A stretch of 64,000 nt of DNA, taken from the NCBI RefSeq assembly GCF_040939455.1, contig NC_134109.1, positions 67,868,501-67,932,500 on the forward strand, given 5' to 3'. The position numbers and the translations under genes are program-made. The notes below the pieces were generated by a model. It did not search any database. It saw only the letters and a program-made list of their open reading frames with translations, and had not been told where the DNA came from. Source of the stretch: Microcebus murinus. Taxonomy: Eukaryota > Chordata > Mammalia > Primates > Cheirogaleidae. Below are positions 1 to 12,320 of this stretch, piece by piece; position 1 is the first letter of the stretch, and each line of letters opens with the position of its first letter.

Positions 1-1555
1 TGCTACATTTCCTTGGGGTGGTGGGATGTACCCATCCTTGCCTAGCTGCTTTCCATCCCCACTTAACACTTAGCTAATCTGAAAGCTCGAGGAAATAAAG
101 GGAGAGTGAAAATGCAAACATTTGAGCTTCATTAGCAGCATGTGTTAAAGTTTCCAGGGATGAGGTTGAAAATATTTGCTTCATTGTTGACTTCAGAAAA
201 TCTGGGCCTTTCATTAGCTTACCTCCCATGAATCTATTAACTCTGGGAAAGTTAAATTGAATTAGGTTAATGGAGAGCAATTGGTGAGGAAGAATTAGGA
301 ACTAAAACCTGACATTGGCTGCTATTCTCTCACCTGGAGCCTGTGCCACTTGCTCTCATGACTCACAGCTTCCTCTGTCACTATATGGGATGAATTCTCA
401 CCCCTCTGGCCCGCCTTCCCGGTGGGGTGGGCTTGTGGGCACTTCTGTAAAGTATACACAATTACTCTACAAAGCTGGCTCGGGGCATTGTGTCCTCATA
501 GGTTATGAAGGTGAGTTGGTGATTGTGAACTTTTGTTCTGTTTCTGTCTCCTTTATCATTTGAAGTGGGAGGAAATAAGAGATTGTGTTTACATTTCTAT
601 TAAGTTGACAGATCCTTTTAACTTTCTTCTGGGAAACAATATATACAAATAGTTTTTAAGACGTAAACTAACAAAGCCACAAGTGCAATAAATCAAACTA
701 GTTTCCAGCCTTCATATCTTGACTTTCATTGCTCTCCTACCCTGTGAGACCCTGTTCCACCTTCTTGTTTGACTCTTTCATGGATTGGCAGGTTTGAGTC
801 TTTGACACCTGATGACTTTGAAGAAAATGAGATTGTTCACTTTGTTACAATGCCAGGGATGTTGCACCAACATCAGATCATCAAAGATAAGATTATTTGG
901 GTTGAAGCCTAATACACTAGGCTTTACTGGGACTTACTCTACTTCCAGGAGGTGGAGGTGGAAGTGTTGTTAGGAAGTGAGAATTGTCTGATTCCTTTGG
1001 CAGGTGAATATGTGGGCTACAATCCAGTCACCTTCCATGACCACTGTCTGAGCCACAGTTTGGCTAACTGTCTAACTAAGCTTGGTCAGATAGGGTATAT
1101 AGAAGTGAGCCGTTCTTTGTTTTTAGACTGCCTAGGAACGTGTTACCTTGTATAGTCTAAGCTAAAAGCCAGCAGTACCTAGTGGTTGAAAAGTTAATAT
1201 TATTCTTGAAGAATTAATCTACCCTATCATTAAATAGCAATAAGGAAGCTGTCCTGTGGCTGAGAAGAAGCTAGGAGTATAAAGCTGGGTGTTCCTGAAG
1301 TAAGGATTTAAAATTAAATCCTTATACAACTATGACAATAATTAAAAACTCTACCTTGGAGATAGGAAGTTGATACCTATACAAAGAACTCAAAGCTAAT
1401 AAAGTGGATATTTCTCCCAATTTTACCTACTGGGAAATGAGACTTCCACATCCTTTTCTGACATTGCCAATCACACACCCACTGGTCTATCTACTAGTTG
1501 ATTTTTAAATGGAACAGGGAGTCCTGAACTCGGATACCTTCTTTAGGACTAGCCT
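1..1555. other. No recognised feature
   Basis: I see no gene, no RNA gene and no repeat family I can name here. Short ORFs on both strands lack family motifs, splice context or plausible composition. The sequence is AT-rich and unique-looking. Confidence 0.5.
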
Positions 1556-1559
1556 TTTC

Positions 1560-1650
1560 TCTCAAACCCCACTAGACTATGAATTCCTTCTTGAGGATAC
1601 AAATTAGCATGTCTGGCATATGGTAGAGAGTCAATAAAAATACATTGAGC
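1560..1650 (+). repeat. L2/MIR-like 3' tail fragment
   Basis: The stretch has the order typical of L2 or MIR 3' ends: a 'gaattccttcttgaggata' segment, then 'tctggcatatggtagag', then 'tcaataaaaa'. It is short and diverged, so the family call is tentative. Confidence 0.4.
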
Positions 1651-1749
1651 TGGACAGCTGCTTTTCTAATGGGATTCCCCTACACTGTCTAGTCTTAATT
1701 TTTTTTTTGTCAGAAAGAAACCAACTCGATGACATAAAAATAATAAATT

Positions 1750-1947
1750 TTTCTTAACATTTACCTAGAGATTGTTGTGTGCTAACATAGTACACAGTTC
1801 TAAGCACTTTACAAATATTGATTCCTTTCATTCTCACAAGCTCTGAGAAGTAGGTCCTGTCACTTGTCCCATTTTACGGTTGAAAAGACTGAGGTAGAGA
1901 AAGGTGAAGTAGCTTCTCGAAGGTCCCGCGCTAGTGTGTAGCAGCAT
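1750..1947 (+). repeat. MIR SINE
   Basis: The fragment follows the MIR consensus in order: a 'ttctaagcactttacaaat' core, a block resembling 'ctcattttaatcctcacaa', then 'cccattttacggttgaaaa', 'gaggtagagaaaggtgaagt' and the 'aaggtcccgcgctagt' tail. It is a tRNA-derived mammalian-wide SINE, long inactive. Confidence 0.85.
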
Positions 1948-2298
1948 GAGTAGATTCCCCTTTTCTCCTTGCTTTAGCTCTCAAATATCAGCCTCCCGCC
2001 CTTTTCCTGAGACTTACAGGGAAATAAGACCAGACACGCCTTTCCATTTTCCCTTCTGTCCATCTGCCTCATCCCCTACCTCCTTTCTGCCCACTCCCAA
2101 GTTCCAGAAAAAGGACTAGAATTTGGAAAACTAAGTAAGCGATATAGGACCATCACTCATTCATATGGGCCCAGGTTTGGGGTGAGGCCATTCACACAGG
2201 GGCTGTTTAGCGTGAACTCCATCCATTACCTGGGCAAAGCTGGGACCTCTAGTTCTAGGCCTCTGAGTTTGTCAGGTTACAGGCCATATGACCTAGGT

Positions 2299-2418
2299 CA
2301 GTGCCTCTCAGACCTTTTGTACATGTGATCACCTGGGTATTCTGACAAGTTTGAGATTCTGAATCACTAGGTTTTGGGTGGGGCCTGGGAGTCAGTGTTT
2401 CTAACAGGCTTCCAGGAA
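2299..2418. mobile_element. MER5-like hAT-Charlie nonautonomous element (partial)
   Basis: It begins with a diverged 'cagtgcctctcagacc' end. It continues with 'tgtgatcacctgggtattc', 'gattctgaatcactaggt' and 'gggtggggcctgggagtcag', in the order seen in MER5A/B elements. The right terminal inverted repeat is not clear. There is no coding capacity. Confidence 0.65.
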
Positions 2419-3215
2419 ATGACGGCGGCTAGTCCTTGGAGCAAGGCGGTAGAGCCGCCAAATCTGTGTCGGCCAAGCCTGGTATTCCAAGCACCTTCTT
2501 GCCTGGATAAGGCCTTATTCCTAACCTGGGACCAAAAGAGACATAAGACGTCCAGAGAGATATACACCAGGAAACTTCAAACTGCATGAAGACAGTCAGA
2601 AAGCAGCTGAAGACAGAATGAGAGAGAAGCTGAAAGTAAAGGAAACTTGATTCCTCCAAAATGAAAAATGAGCTGAGAAGCTCTCTATTCTTGATATAAA
2701 TAAAGCTTATCATAGAGCAAGCTCTGGTGATACAACTGTGAGAATGAAAAGTATGACTTCCTATTTGAGTTGAAATGAAATTCCATAAAGAACCTATGCT
2801 ACTGACCCCCAAAACTCTTAAAGTAACCCCCAAAGCTCCTCACACTCTTCCTAAATCTCCTCAAGTTCTCCCTGCCCTTCAACTCATCTGCTGCGCTATA
2901 TGATGATGTCCTAAGAATGAATGTTGGGATACCTGTTTATGGTTACAAAGTACTCTCATGGTGTCTCATTTGATTCTTGTACTTCATTACCCAGTTTTTT
3001 TTTAATTGACCTGTGGCCCACAGAGTCAGACTCCCTCAGAATCACAGGCTCACAAGTGACAGAGTTGGGAGCAGGCCTGAAGGTGGGAGCAGGACGTGGT
3101 GTTTCTTGCTCTTTATATTACACCAGGCCTGACTGCTTAAAGACATTTATGCCAGTGGACAGTTTCACTGGTGATCCCTGTTTGACTTTGCACAGGAAGA
3201 GACATCTAGATGGGT

Positions 3216-3505
3216 TTGTGTTTTTGAAAAAATAATTTTATTGAAGTATAACAAACACAGAAAAAAGTGCAAATTTTGTGGGTACAGTTCAGTGAATTTC
3301 CTTTTAAGAAGAAGCACATCTGTTTAATCTTCACAGAGATGGAGCAAGAGAGCAACACTGGCCTCCCTCGTGCCCCTTCTAGCCGCTTCCTCCTCCGTGG
3401 CAGCCGCTGTACTGACTGCTCACACACAAGGCACTTCTGCCCAATTTTGAGCTTTACATACTTACACTCATACTTTTGTTTTAATTTATACCTGGCTTTT
3501 TGTTT
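3216..3505 (-). repeat. Ancient L1 3' UTR fragment (L1M-like)
   Basis: A T-rich start leads into 'ttttattgaagtataacaaa' and 'gtacagttcagtgaatt', then 'gcctccctcgtgcccctt' and 'ttgagctttacatactta'. This is the pattern of old mammalian L1 3' ends read on the minus strand. The subfamily is not resolved. Confidence 0.6.
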
Positions 3506-4364
3506 TTTAAAAATTTTGTGTTTATTTTTAATTGACAAATGTAAATATGTATTATCATGTACAACATGATTTGATATATGTATACACTGTGGAATTAGTA
3601 ATCAATCTAATTAACATATTTATTACCTCACATACTTAGCATTTATTTGTGGTTAGAACACTTAAAATCTTCCCCCTTCATAATTTTTTAAGTATGTGAT
3701 ACATTGTTATTAACTAGAATCACCATGTCGTACAGTAGGTCTCCTAAACTTATTCCTTACTGTTTAACTGAAACTTTGTATTTTTTGACCAACATCTTCC
3801 CAATTCCTCTACCCTCAGTCCCTGGTTACCACCATTCTACTTTGAGTTTCTATTTGGGTTCATATGTCTGACTTCTTTCCCTTGATTTTGTTCGTGAGAT
3901 TCATTCGTATTTTCTGTGTAGCAGAGGTTTATTCCTTTTCATTGTTGGATAGTATTCCTTTGTATAAACATACCACAGTTGTTGATGGTAGGTGTTTGGG
4001 TTGTTTCCAGTTTTGGGCTATTGTGAATAATGCTGCTGTGAGCATTCATGTGTGTCTTTTGGTGAACATAGGGTTGTATTTCTGATTGTGTGTGTGTTTG
4101 TGTGTGTATACAGCTGCTGAGTCCTAAGATGTGAATATGTTGAGCTTTAGTAGATGCAGCTGAACACTTCTCCAATGTGGCCCTTTATACACCCATCAGA
4201 TGTGAGTAGGAATTCTGTTGCTCACATTCTTGCCAACACTTAGTCTGAGAAGTCATTTTAATTTTAGCCATTGTGATGTTTGTATAGGGGTCTATCATTG
4301 TGGTTTTAATTTACATTTCTCTTTTTGCTGTTTGGAGTTTAGCATGTTTGCATATGTGTATTGG
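3506..4364 (-). repeat. Ancient L1 fragment (ORF2 end and 3' UTR), left part
   Basis: It contains 3' UTR blocks such as 'gacaaatgtaaatatgtatt' and 'tacaacatgatttgatatat'. These run into the reverse complement of the end of ORF2, with 'ggatagtattcctttgtat', 'ggttgtttccagttttggg' and 'attgtgaataatgctgctgt'. The element is decayed and has no usable ORF. It is split by the Alu at 4374-4662 and resumes after it. Confidence 0.85.
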
Positions 4365-4373
4365 CAATATGGA
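4365..4373. repeat. Left target-site duplication of the Alu
   Basis: CAATATGGA here matches CAATTTGGA at 4663-4671 with one mismatch. The pair flanks the Alu inside the older L1, which shows the order of insertion. Confidence 0.8.
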
Positions 4374-4662
4374 TTTTTTTTTTTTTAAGAGACAGGGTCT
4401 TGCTCTGTTGCCCAAGCTGGGATCATAGCTCACTGCAGCCTTGAACTCCTGGGACTCAAGTGATCCTCTTGCTTCAACCTCTTGGGTAACTGGGACTACA
4501 GATGTACACTACCACCCTTGACTACTTTTTTAAAAAATTTTTTGTAGAGATGGGGTCTCGCTATGTTGCCCAGGCTGGTCTTGAACTCCTGGGCTCAAGC
4601 CATCTTCCTGCCTTGACCTCCCAAAGCACTGGGATTATAGGTGTGAGCCACCGTGCCTAGCC
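4374..4662 (-). mobile_element. Alu SINE, reverse orientation (old, AluJ-like)
   Basis: The poly-T head is followed by 'gagacagggtcttgctctgt', both monomers with a short A/T linker, and an end of 'gagccaccgtgcctagcc'. It is a dimeric 7SL-derived SINE inserted in reverse into an ancient L1. The divergence and diagnostic bases look AluJ-like, and the lemur-type linker of the other two Alus is absent, so it probably predates them. The internal Pol III boxes are degraded. Confidence 0.9.
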
Positions 4663-4716
4663 CAATTTGGAATCTTTTGTGAAAAGTCTCTTGCTTATTT
4701 TTCAGTTGTGTTGTTT
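4663..4716 (-). repeat. Ancient L1 fragment, right part
   Basis: The sequence resumes with 'aatcttttgtgaaaagtctc' and 'ttgcttatttttcagttg'. This continues the L1 ORF2 antisense stretch left of the Alu. The right end merges into a TG repeat. Confidence 0.75.
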
Positions 4717-4735
4717 TGTGTGTGTGTGTGTGTGT
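4717..4735. repeat. (TG)n microsatellite
   Basis: About nine TG units sit at the end of the decayed L1 fragment. Confidence 0.9.
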
Positions 4736-4759
4736 TTTATATTTTTAAAGACACAGAAA

Positions 4760-6920
4760 GAGTTTCATGGAACATTTGTGAAAAGTGTTGAAATCTATAG
4801 TCATGGGGGTTACTTGTCACTGATAATAGCTGATTATATCCCCAAGTGTTTCTGGGGAAGGAGGAGGAGGACAGGGAATGATTTGTACAGGCATACAACC
4901 CGTTAGCAAGGAAACTAAGGGTATGTGGCCCAGAGCAATTGTAAAGTTATGAAACCACTTGAAAGCTTAAAACTGTTTAACCTGCAGATGAGTTTGCCTT
5001 TTGTAGAAATCACTCTAGTAAACCAACTACAAAAGAATTGCTGAAAATGTTTTGGAATTACTTTCAGTACATATCCTTTTGAATATTTTTAGTTGCTTTC
5101 AAAATGACCTTTGAGCACGTATGTGACTTTGGAAAATAGCAAAAGACCTCTCAGAGCCCAGTCCTGTGAATAAGGAACATGTTTCATGGTGACTTAAAAA
5201 GAGAGCTTAAGTTATAGGACTTGTCTATAAAGGGATGCAACTTACCTTCTTGGGTGAAGGCTGAAGATATTAGCAGGGAGGAAGAAGGCACTTTTTTAAA
5301 CTGGACAATAATTTATGAGGTATTTACTATTTTGAGTATTTTCATTTTATAGATGAAAAGTCAGGGATTTAGAGAGAGAAAGAGAACATAATTTAGGAGT
5401 CAAACTTCACCGTCTCACCTTTTCCTTTTTCCCACCCTGCCTCTGCTACAGCCAGAAAAACATGTGCTGATGGTGAGGGTCTGCACTGGTACAGAGCCCC
5501 AGGAACTGCCTTCGGCCTCCACAGGATGGGGCTGTGTGGGAACAGGAATCCTTAGTGGCATGTGTTGGGCTTTGGGACACTCATTCTTCCTAAACACAAA
5601 AATGGGGTCCGGTTGTTCCCGGGAGCTCTTCAGGGCTTTTCAGTGACCTGCCAGGGCTCAGAGTCTGACCCGTAGGCCTTGCTGTATCTGCTCCTTTTTT
5701 TTCCCTACCTGGCAAATAGCTACCCAGGAAATAATTTAAGACATGCTGATGAATAATATCACTGTTAGAAGTTATGTTCTGTATAAAAAATAGTCTTTTT
5801 CTGAATGGACAGTTGTATAAAATAGAGGCAGAGTATTGCTGAATCCTTTATTGTTCATTCATTCCTGATCTTAAAAGAAAATCACCCATTGGTTTTGCCT
5901 GAGACATAGCAGGTTAATGTCTTTGGTGTGCAGTAAAGACTTTCAGAAATTATTCCTGAAATGAAAAGAATGCCCTGGGCAGATTGTTTTCTGACAGACC
6001 CTGGGGCATTCAGCTGCCCCTGAGAAACACAGGCACGCAGTTGGCCATCCTGGAGGCTGGTTTTCATGCTTCCTGGAACATGGGCCCCACCAAACCGCCT
6101 CTTCCACTGCAACTGGGAATATTGTCTAAAAGCTGAGGACACAGAAAGCAGAACTACAACCTGTTTTTCTGATTTAAAGTAGCAGTAAAGAAGCCTTTAG
6201 GCTTCTCTTGAGGCTTCTCAGTTGAATAGTTTCTTCATTTGGTGGTTTCTTTGACACCTTTAATGCTGCACCTCCTTGGTTTTCATGACAGAGTGCAGGG
6301 TCGTGGGTAAGCAGATAGCCAAATTTCCTATACAGATTAGAATTTTATTTCATTCATTTTCACACTGTTTTCCCTGGATAAAATGAAGTGTCTGAGAAAA
6401 AGAATATGAGAACATTTTAATGAAATTCTCCTCTGCTAAGGTATTCATTTTCATCCCACATTTAATTTCTATAGAGGATTCCCCAGCAGGTGTGATGAGC
6501 CAGTGTTACCAAGGAGCAGTTGTCCCCCAGGGGCTGTGTGCACTTGATGTGGCCACCATCTAAACCCATTTTCTTACCAGATTATATCATCCTACACACG
6601 TGTATAGGTTGTACATGTCAGGTTTGGACTTGGCTGGTTGACATTTGGACTTATGATTCACCTCCTGCCAAAAGGAAGAAACTTATAAATAGTGCTTTGT
6701 ATTTTGAATTTCACAGTGTACTGAGTAAACACAAAGTATACATTGTGATAGGAGGAGTAAGGGACCTTCCACATCCTTATTTTTTGAGTGGGTGTAACTA
6801 ATGACTAGTTCCTGGATGTGTAACTAGGATGTAGGTCAGGTTCCACTGTTGTATCTGGCAGAGGTGCAGTAAACACATCTCCCACCGACGGCCGAGTTAC
6901 CTTACAGGTACAATTGTCTA
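4760..6920. other. No recognised feature
   Basis: I recognise no gene or repeat in this stretch. The ORFs at 5415-5646 and 5882-6142 overlap on opposite strands and show no family motif. Confidence 0.45.
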
Positions 6921-6922
6921 AA

Positions 6923-6975
6923 GTTTTTTTTTTTTTTTTTCTGAGAAGTTTTCATAGACTTTTTTTTTTTTATAT
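6923..6975. repeat. Poly-T / TA low-complexity tract
   Basis: Two T runs, each longer than ten bases, are separated by a short unique spacer and end in a TA repeat. Confidence 0.85.
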
Positions 6976-7041
6976 ATAAGCCTTTGGTTTGTGAATAAGG
7001 ATCTCATTCCAGGGAATGCCTGAGGCTTTCTCCATGTGATA

Positions 7042-7225
7042 TTAATTATATTAATAGTTAATGGTTGTACTATGTAGTGTGCTAGGCACTGGTGCTGAGC
7101 ACATTTTATGATTTTTCAATTCTCTTAAGAGAATGTTTGCTATTATTAGCCTGATTTTGCATAATCAGAAACCAAGGCTCAGAGAAGTTGTCACTTGGTC
7201 CCAGGGTCACCCGTCTCATCAGTAT
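7042..7225 (+). repeat. MIR SINE
   Basis: The blocks 'gtgtgctaggcactggtgct', 'attattagcctgattttgc' and 'gaaaccaaggctcagagaag' followed by 'gtcacttggtcccagggtca' match the MIR order on the plus strand. Confidence 0.85.
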
Positions 7226-7472
7226 GACTCCTACCACACCATGCTATACTGAGGCAGTGAGCGACTGGAGAGTATGGCCAGAACCTGAGGCTATTCCTGA
7301 AAAACTGGATATCAAAAGAGAGAAGATCAGGCACTTATTAATAGGAAGTATATTGATATGAGCAACTCCTGCATTTTAAATATGCTTAGCTTAGGTGAGG
7401 GATAGGGAAATTAATTGTAGAGGATTTTGAGAAGAAACACATTTTTGAATGACAGAGACTCCATTGACATTT

Positions 7473-7486
7473 AAAGAAGGGAGAAA
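7473..7486. repeat. Left target-site duplication of the Alu
   Basis: AAAGAAGGGAGAAA matches AAAGAAGGGGGAAA at 7822-7835 at 13 of 14 positions. Confidence 0.85.
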
Positions 7487-7821
7487 GGCCAGGAGTGGTG
7501 GCTCATGCCTGTAATCCTAATACTCTGGGAGGCAGGGGTGGGCGGATTGCTCGAGGTCAGGAGTTCGAAACCAGCCTGAGCAAGAGCGAGACCCCGTCTC
7601 TACTATAAATATAAACAAATTAATTGGCCAGCTAATATATAGAGAAAAAATTAGCCGGGCATGGTGGCGCATGCCTGTAGTCTCAGCTACTCAGGAGGCT
7701 GAGGCAGGAGGATTGCTTGAGCCCAGGAGATTGAGGTTGCTGTGAGCTAGGCTGACACCATGGCACTCACTCTAGCCTGGGCAACAAAGCGAGACTGTCT
7801 CAAAAAAATAAAGAAAGAAAA
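7487..7821 (+). mobile_element. Alu SINE, lemur-type
   Basis: It starts 'ggccaggagtggtggctcat', has both monomers, and ends in an A-rich tail with AAAG/AAAT interruptions. The left monomer carries Pol III box A and B-like segments. The linker region contains an extra TA-rich block ('ggccagctaatatatagaga') and the right monomer has 'ctaggctgacaccatggcac'. Both are traits I associate with strepsirrhine Alus rather than human ones. A 14-bp near-perfect target duplication supports a real L1-mediated insertion. Confidence 0.9.
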
Positions 7822-8249
7822 AAAGAAGGGGGAAAGATTTTCAGCTTCTCATAAGGGTGATGATCTATATGCTGGAAGGGCTTCCATAGAAAGATGTGGT
7901 ACTTGTCCAAGGGTGTCAGGGAGCAATTTACCTGGAACAACTGTTTCAGTGGGTTTGTGGGTATTACCAGTACCTCTTTCCTCTGTCTTTGTCACAAGCA
8001 AACTTGCAGGGCCAAGCTCCTGTGCAGAGCCCCACTTCTTCCTTTGTCTCTATTTCTTGTCCCAGCTTTGGAGGGGAGAATGGACAGATAAATATATCAT
8101 AATTCCCCTCCCCCTTCCTTCCAGGGACAGAGTGTTACGGTGCTATGTTGAGGTGAAGAGACCCCAGGAAATTCCTCTTTAAAATCCTGCAGGGCTCTGT
8201 ATCTGCGTCTTTCTCAGGCACCTTTTTCATTTTTGTTTTGTATTGAACT

Positions 8250-9000
8250 TATCTCTGTCTTTTCATTCATTCAGCAAGAGTACATACTGTGTGTAACCAA
8301 TTTCCATGGTCCACAAAACCAGACAAGGCTTCCTCTTTTATAGAATTTTTAAAACGTGGCTGTATATAAAAATAATCGCATAAAGTGTTACATGACAACA
8401 GTTATAAGTGCTCCAGGGGATACATGTTTGAGGGGATATAGCCTAGTCAGGGAAATTGGGGTAGCTTTCCTAAGGAGTGATGATGAGCTGAGATCTGAAG
8501 TATGAGTAGGAGTTAAAGAGGGAAGAGATGACATTACAGAGGTCCAGAATGTGCAAAGGCCCTGTGGTGGAAGGGACATTGGTATGAGTGAGGGGCAGAA
8601 AAGGCCCCTGTGGCTGGGAGTGGAGGATAATAGGTATGAGACAGTCTTTTCCCTGGAGCTATGAGGGTTTGTAATATGATTTTGAAGTGATCAGATGTAC
8701 AAAATTCACTTTGGTTGCAGTAAAGGGAATGGTTGGATGAATTATAGAGGTCCAAGAGAAGATAAAGATAGGCTAGTTTGGAAGTTTTTGCAGTAGTGTA
8801 GGATGAAATGTTGGTAGCCTGACCAGGGAGGTGAAGATGGAGAGAACTGGGTGGAGGTACAGAGAGATAGAAAGAGGTGATATGACTGGATGTGGTGATG
8901 GTTTGGAAGTACAAGGTGAGAAAGATGGGGGCACAAGAGATAGCTCCTCGGGCTCTAGCTGGCATGATTGGATGATGGTGGTGCCATTCCATAGACAGTC
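8250..9000 (-). repeat. L2 LINE fragment, reverse
   Basis: The sequence begins 'tcattcattcagcaagagta' and passes through 'gatgagctgagatctgaagt' and 'atgagtaggagttaaagag'. It continues 'gaatgtgcaaaggccctgtg' and 'gtgatcagatgtacaaaatt' into 'gcagtagtgtaggatgaaat'. This is the order of the reverse complement of the L2 3' end and adjacent ORF. A 152-codon minus-strand ORF at 8534-8992 falls inside it and is degraded L2 sequence, not a host gene. Confidence 0.75.
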
Positions 9001-9334
9001 ATATCTCCCAGAGTAAACCATAGACTGTTTGATAGCAGGATCTTTCTCTAATTTAAGTTTGAATCCTCATGGTATACCTTATAGTAGGACTTGGTTAACT
9101 TTTGTTTAATGTATTTGAGTAGGAGAAGTTTCTTGAAAAAGATGGCATGTGTGCTTGGTGGGAAGCAGCAGTTAACAGTGTGATTGGGGCAAGAGAAAAG
9201 GTCCATAGTTGGAGTAGAGCCCCAAAGGCATTTAACTATATAGGGATGTGCCTTGAATATTCAGGAAGCATTTCCAAGTCATTTTGAACCTCTCAGCACT
9301 TAGAAATCTGTCTTGTTCCATTTATGCTAGACTC

Positions 9335-9440
9335 AACCCTTCTGATCCTCAGTTTCTCCACCATCTGTGGGATGAGCCTAGTAACACCAGCCTTCTAGGG
9401 TGGCTGAGATGGTTATATTTAATAATTGACATGTGAAGGG
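9335..9440 (-). repeat. MIR SINE fragment
   Basis: The blocks 'cctcagtttctccaccatct' and 'gggatgagcctagtaacacc' are the reverse complement of the MIR middle and 5' half. Confidence 0.65.
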
Positions 9441-9449
9441 TTTTAAGTT

Positions 9450-12020
9450 AATTGAAGGATTCTATCCATCTGTGCTTCCTTTCTGCTGCAGTCCTCCCCA
9501 CCACTAGTGGGCACTGCAGCCCAGAGGGCACGGCCCCATGGTGACAGTTGACTTGGTAGATGAGACATTGCCCTTGGGTGAGTGCTTGTGTTCAGGTAAA
9601 TGTGTCTGTTTCTTTTCTTACCCAACCCTTCTGTAAAACGATGAGTCAGTGGGTGAGTTTTTGGTTGATGTGATTCTGAAGACTTGGGGAGAGATGAGTG
9701 AAAGATAGGTTAGATCTAGTTTCTTTTTTATTGAGATCGTTTTTAGATTTCAGGTCCTGGGGTGCTCAAGGCTCGTAACAACCCCAGGGTTCAGAGTGGG
9801 CTGAGGACAAGTGATTTTTTATTCTCGACCCTCAGGGTAGAGCGATGGGAGATGACCCACCACCAACCTTCCTGAAGACCAGAGAGAGGATAATTCCAGT
9901 GTGGTGACTGCCATCTGGATCAGTACTTCCACGGTCCTTTATTCCTGCAGAGTAAAATGCCCGAACCATGTTCGGGTCTCTGTCCAAAATGATTTTCCTG
10001 TTGTTGGTCGGTTTTCCTCTTATTTGCATCTATTGTCTTAGTAGGTCTTGTATTTCAAGACTGTTTATTTTTTTCTGTCGCTTCAAACATTCTGTCTTTC
10101 TGTTTGTATTTCTTTCTGTCTTTACCACTGTATTTATTCTGTATTTTCTACCTTTCATTTTCTTTTGAAACTCGGTGATACTCTTGTCCATTTCAACCTT
10201 TAGTTGGAAGCAGGGAGTTTCTTAGGTCCGAGAATCTCCTTGTGGTATTTCTACTCTACTGTGCTTAACTGTTGTCCTAAGCATGCTATTGATAAACATG
10301 TTCCTCTTTAAAAATAACTAGAGATAATAGGAAATAATAGTATGAGCCAAATTATTCTTGTTTATCCTGTATATTGGGATATATAAAACTGAGCAAAAAA
10401 AATTCCTTGGAAGATACATATAGGCATCTTTCACAAATATTTTGTACTTCTCAGTCATGTTTATTTTATAAACTGACATTTTCATAAAAATAGAAGTTTA
10501 CTCTTGTGCTGAGATGATTGAAGCAGATTTATTCTCTATTTTTTGTTTTTTTAAAAAAGCGTTTATCTTTTAATTAAAATAGGGAACTTATTTCTTTCTA
10601 GAAAGGATCTATTCTGTGTATATCATAAAATCCATTGTTTTTAACCAAGAAAAGGCTTTAGGTATCTAATTAACCATTTTGTCGTTTCTTCTTCTCACAC
10701 TCTCTTCTTTCTAGATACCTCTGTCTTACATGTTAGGAAACTGAGTCTGTACAGTGGTATCATGAATTAATAGTAAACTCAGTGCTCTTAATTCCAATCT
10801 CTTGATTTCTTGACTTACTGTAATATTTTAGAATTTTAAAATACTTCTAAGACTCATTTTAAAATCTAACTTTCAGTTTAAAGTTATTCTCTCTTAGAAA
10901 TGGTTTCCATGCTTTCTATTGTATTAACCAAAGCTTTAATTTATTCAGTACGAGGGGAGAACTAAGCAATGGCTTTGTCTTGTTCTAAAATTAATATAAA
11001 GATTTATTGCACTATAAATATTTATTGAATTTGGCAATAATATTGGTGTATTTGAATAAATAATTTTGAAGTATACTGATATTTTATAGTATACTGGTCT
11101 GGCCAAATTTCCACTTGTAGGAACTGGGATATGTGTTGAAACATATTGTCACTTCTTTATCATCTTGGTATTTATGAGGGGCGAATCCTTGAACTTGTGA
11201 CTTTCTTCACTCTGAATTTGTGTAGGAAATCAGGCTGTGTCTCATTAATTATCATATAGGGTGTTGGGAAATTCTCATAACAGTTAATTTAAATCCACCT
11301 TAATTAAAAATAAAGAATATGTTATATAACAATAGGATTTTGTTCTTTCTTTTTAAAGAGGAGGTGGGAATCCATGAGTCAGATGAAGACAGGCCACAGC
11401 AATTTCAGAAAGCATGAAAATTACAGCCTTAAAGGCCCAGGAGCAGCGGATAAGAACCCATCAGTGTTGTCAGCCTTTATTGTGCCCTGGTGTTTAAGTG
11501 GATATTGAAGCTATGTGTAACTGATCTATGATCTAGCTATTTCCCTTTAAAAGCTGTTTAAAATCAATTCTCCTATTTCCTTGCCCAGCACAGCAAGCGT
11601 TTTGTTTACTATACTGCCCCTCAGAATGAAGCACCCTTGAGGGAATACTGTCTTATCCTCAACTTAAGGTCTTAAGGGCATGAGTAATTGGCAGATACTG
11701 GCCTTCAAAAAGGGCAAGAGACTAGTTGTTAGAATCCGCAGGGCTTGTAGTGGGATAAGGGTGCTGAGAGGAGAGCTGGGGAAGGAAGTGGCCAGGCTTT
11801 CCTAGTGAGTCGATGAGCACCTTGGCTTCTTTTGTGCATTCAGCTGTCCTCTCTTATAGGGCAGGGTGCTGTCCTGGTGCCATGGTCAGCCAGGCATGGA
11901 AAACTGGTCTTTGGGCAACTAGGGCTGTTCACCTTTCCTCCTCCAGCCTGTTGGACTGCTCTACCTCTCTTTCCCAACTTAACTCTCCAGGATTATTTGA
12001 TAGTATTCTGAAGGGCTTGA
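9450..12020. other. No recognised feature
   Basis: Mostly AT-rich sequence with some pyrimidine-rich runs around 10040-10170. I see no gene, splice-consistent exon or identifiable repeat. Confidence 0.45.
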
Positions 12021-12029
12021 AGTGTCCTG

Positions 12030-12320
12030 GTAGCATTGACCTCCTCATCCATCTTCTATCTTTGCTTTCATTCTTCAGACCCAGTCAAGGATCACTACCT
12101 CTTGGAAGCCTTTTTTGACCATTGAACTTCTACACAAGGCAGAGTCGATTTGTTTTAATCCTGTGCCATATACAACTTACCATGCTCAAGTTTGATTATT
12201 TGCTTACATCTGGACTGAAATTTGAGAGCTGTGGCTGTGACTTGTACATTTTGTATCCTCAGCATGGCACCTGGTATAATTGAGGTGCCCAGAAGGGGAT
12301 GGATGGATGAGTGGGTGGGG
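12030..12320 (+). repeat. L2 LINE 3' end
   Basis: The order is 'cttcagacccagtcaaggat', 'ggaagccttttttgaccatt', 'ctgaaatttgagagctgtgg', 'tgtacattttgtatcctcag' and 'catggcacctggtataattg'. That is the typical L2 3' end on the plus strand. Confidence 0.7.

Noticed and set aside
2429..2833. 134-codon minus-strand ORF
   Set aside because: It has no family motif, and another frame and the opposite strand are also open at 2367-2589. It is treated as chance.
7760..8182. 140-codon plus-strand ORF
   Set aside because: It begins in the right monomer of an Alu and reads through its A-tail (Lys-rich run), so it is not a gene start.
8534..8992. 152-codon minus-strand ORF, Ser/His/Pro-rich
   Set aside because: It lies inside reverse L2 sequence and has low-complexity composition, with similar ORFs in other frames of the same DNA.
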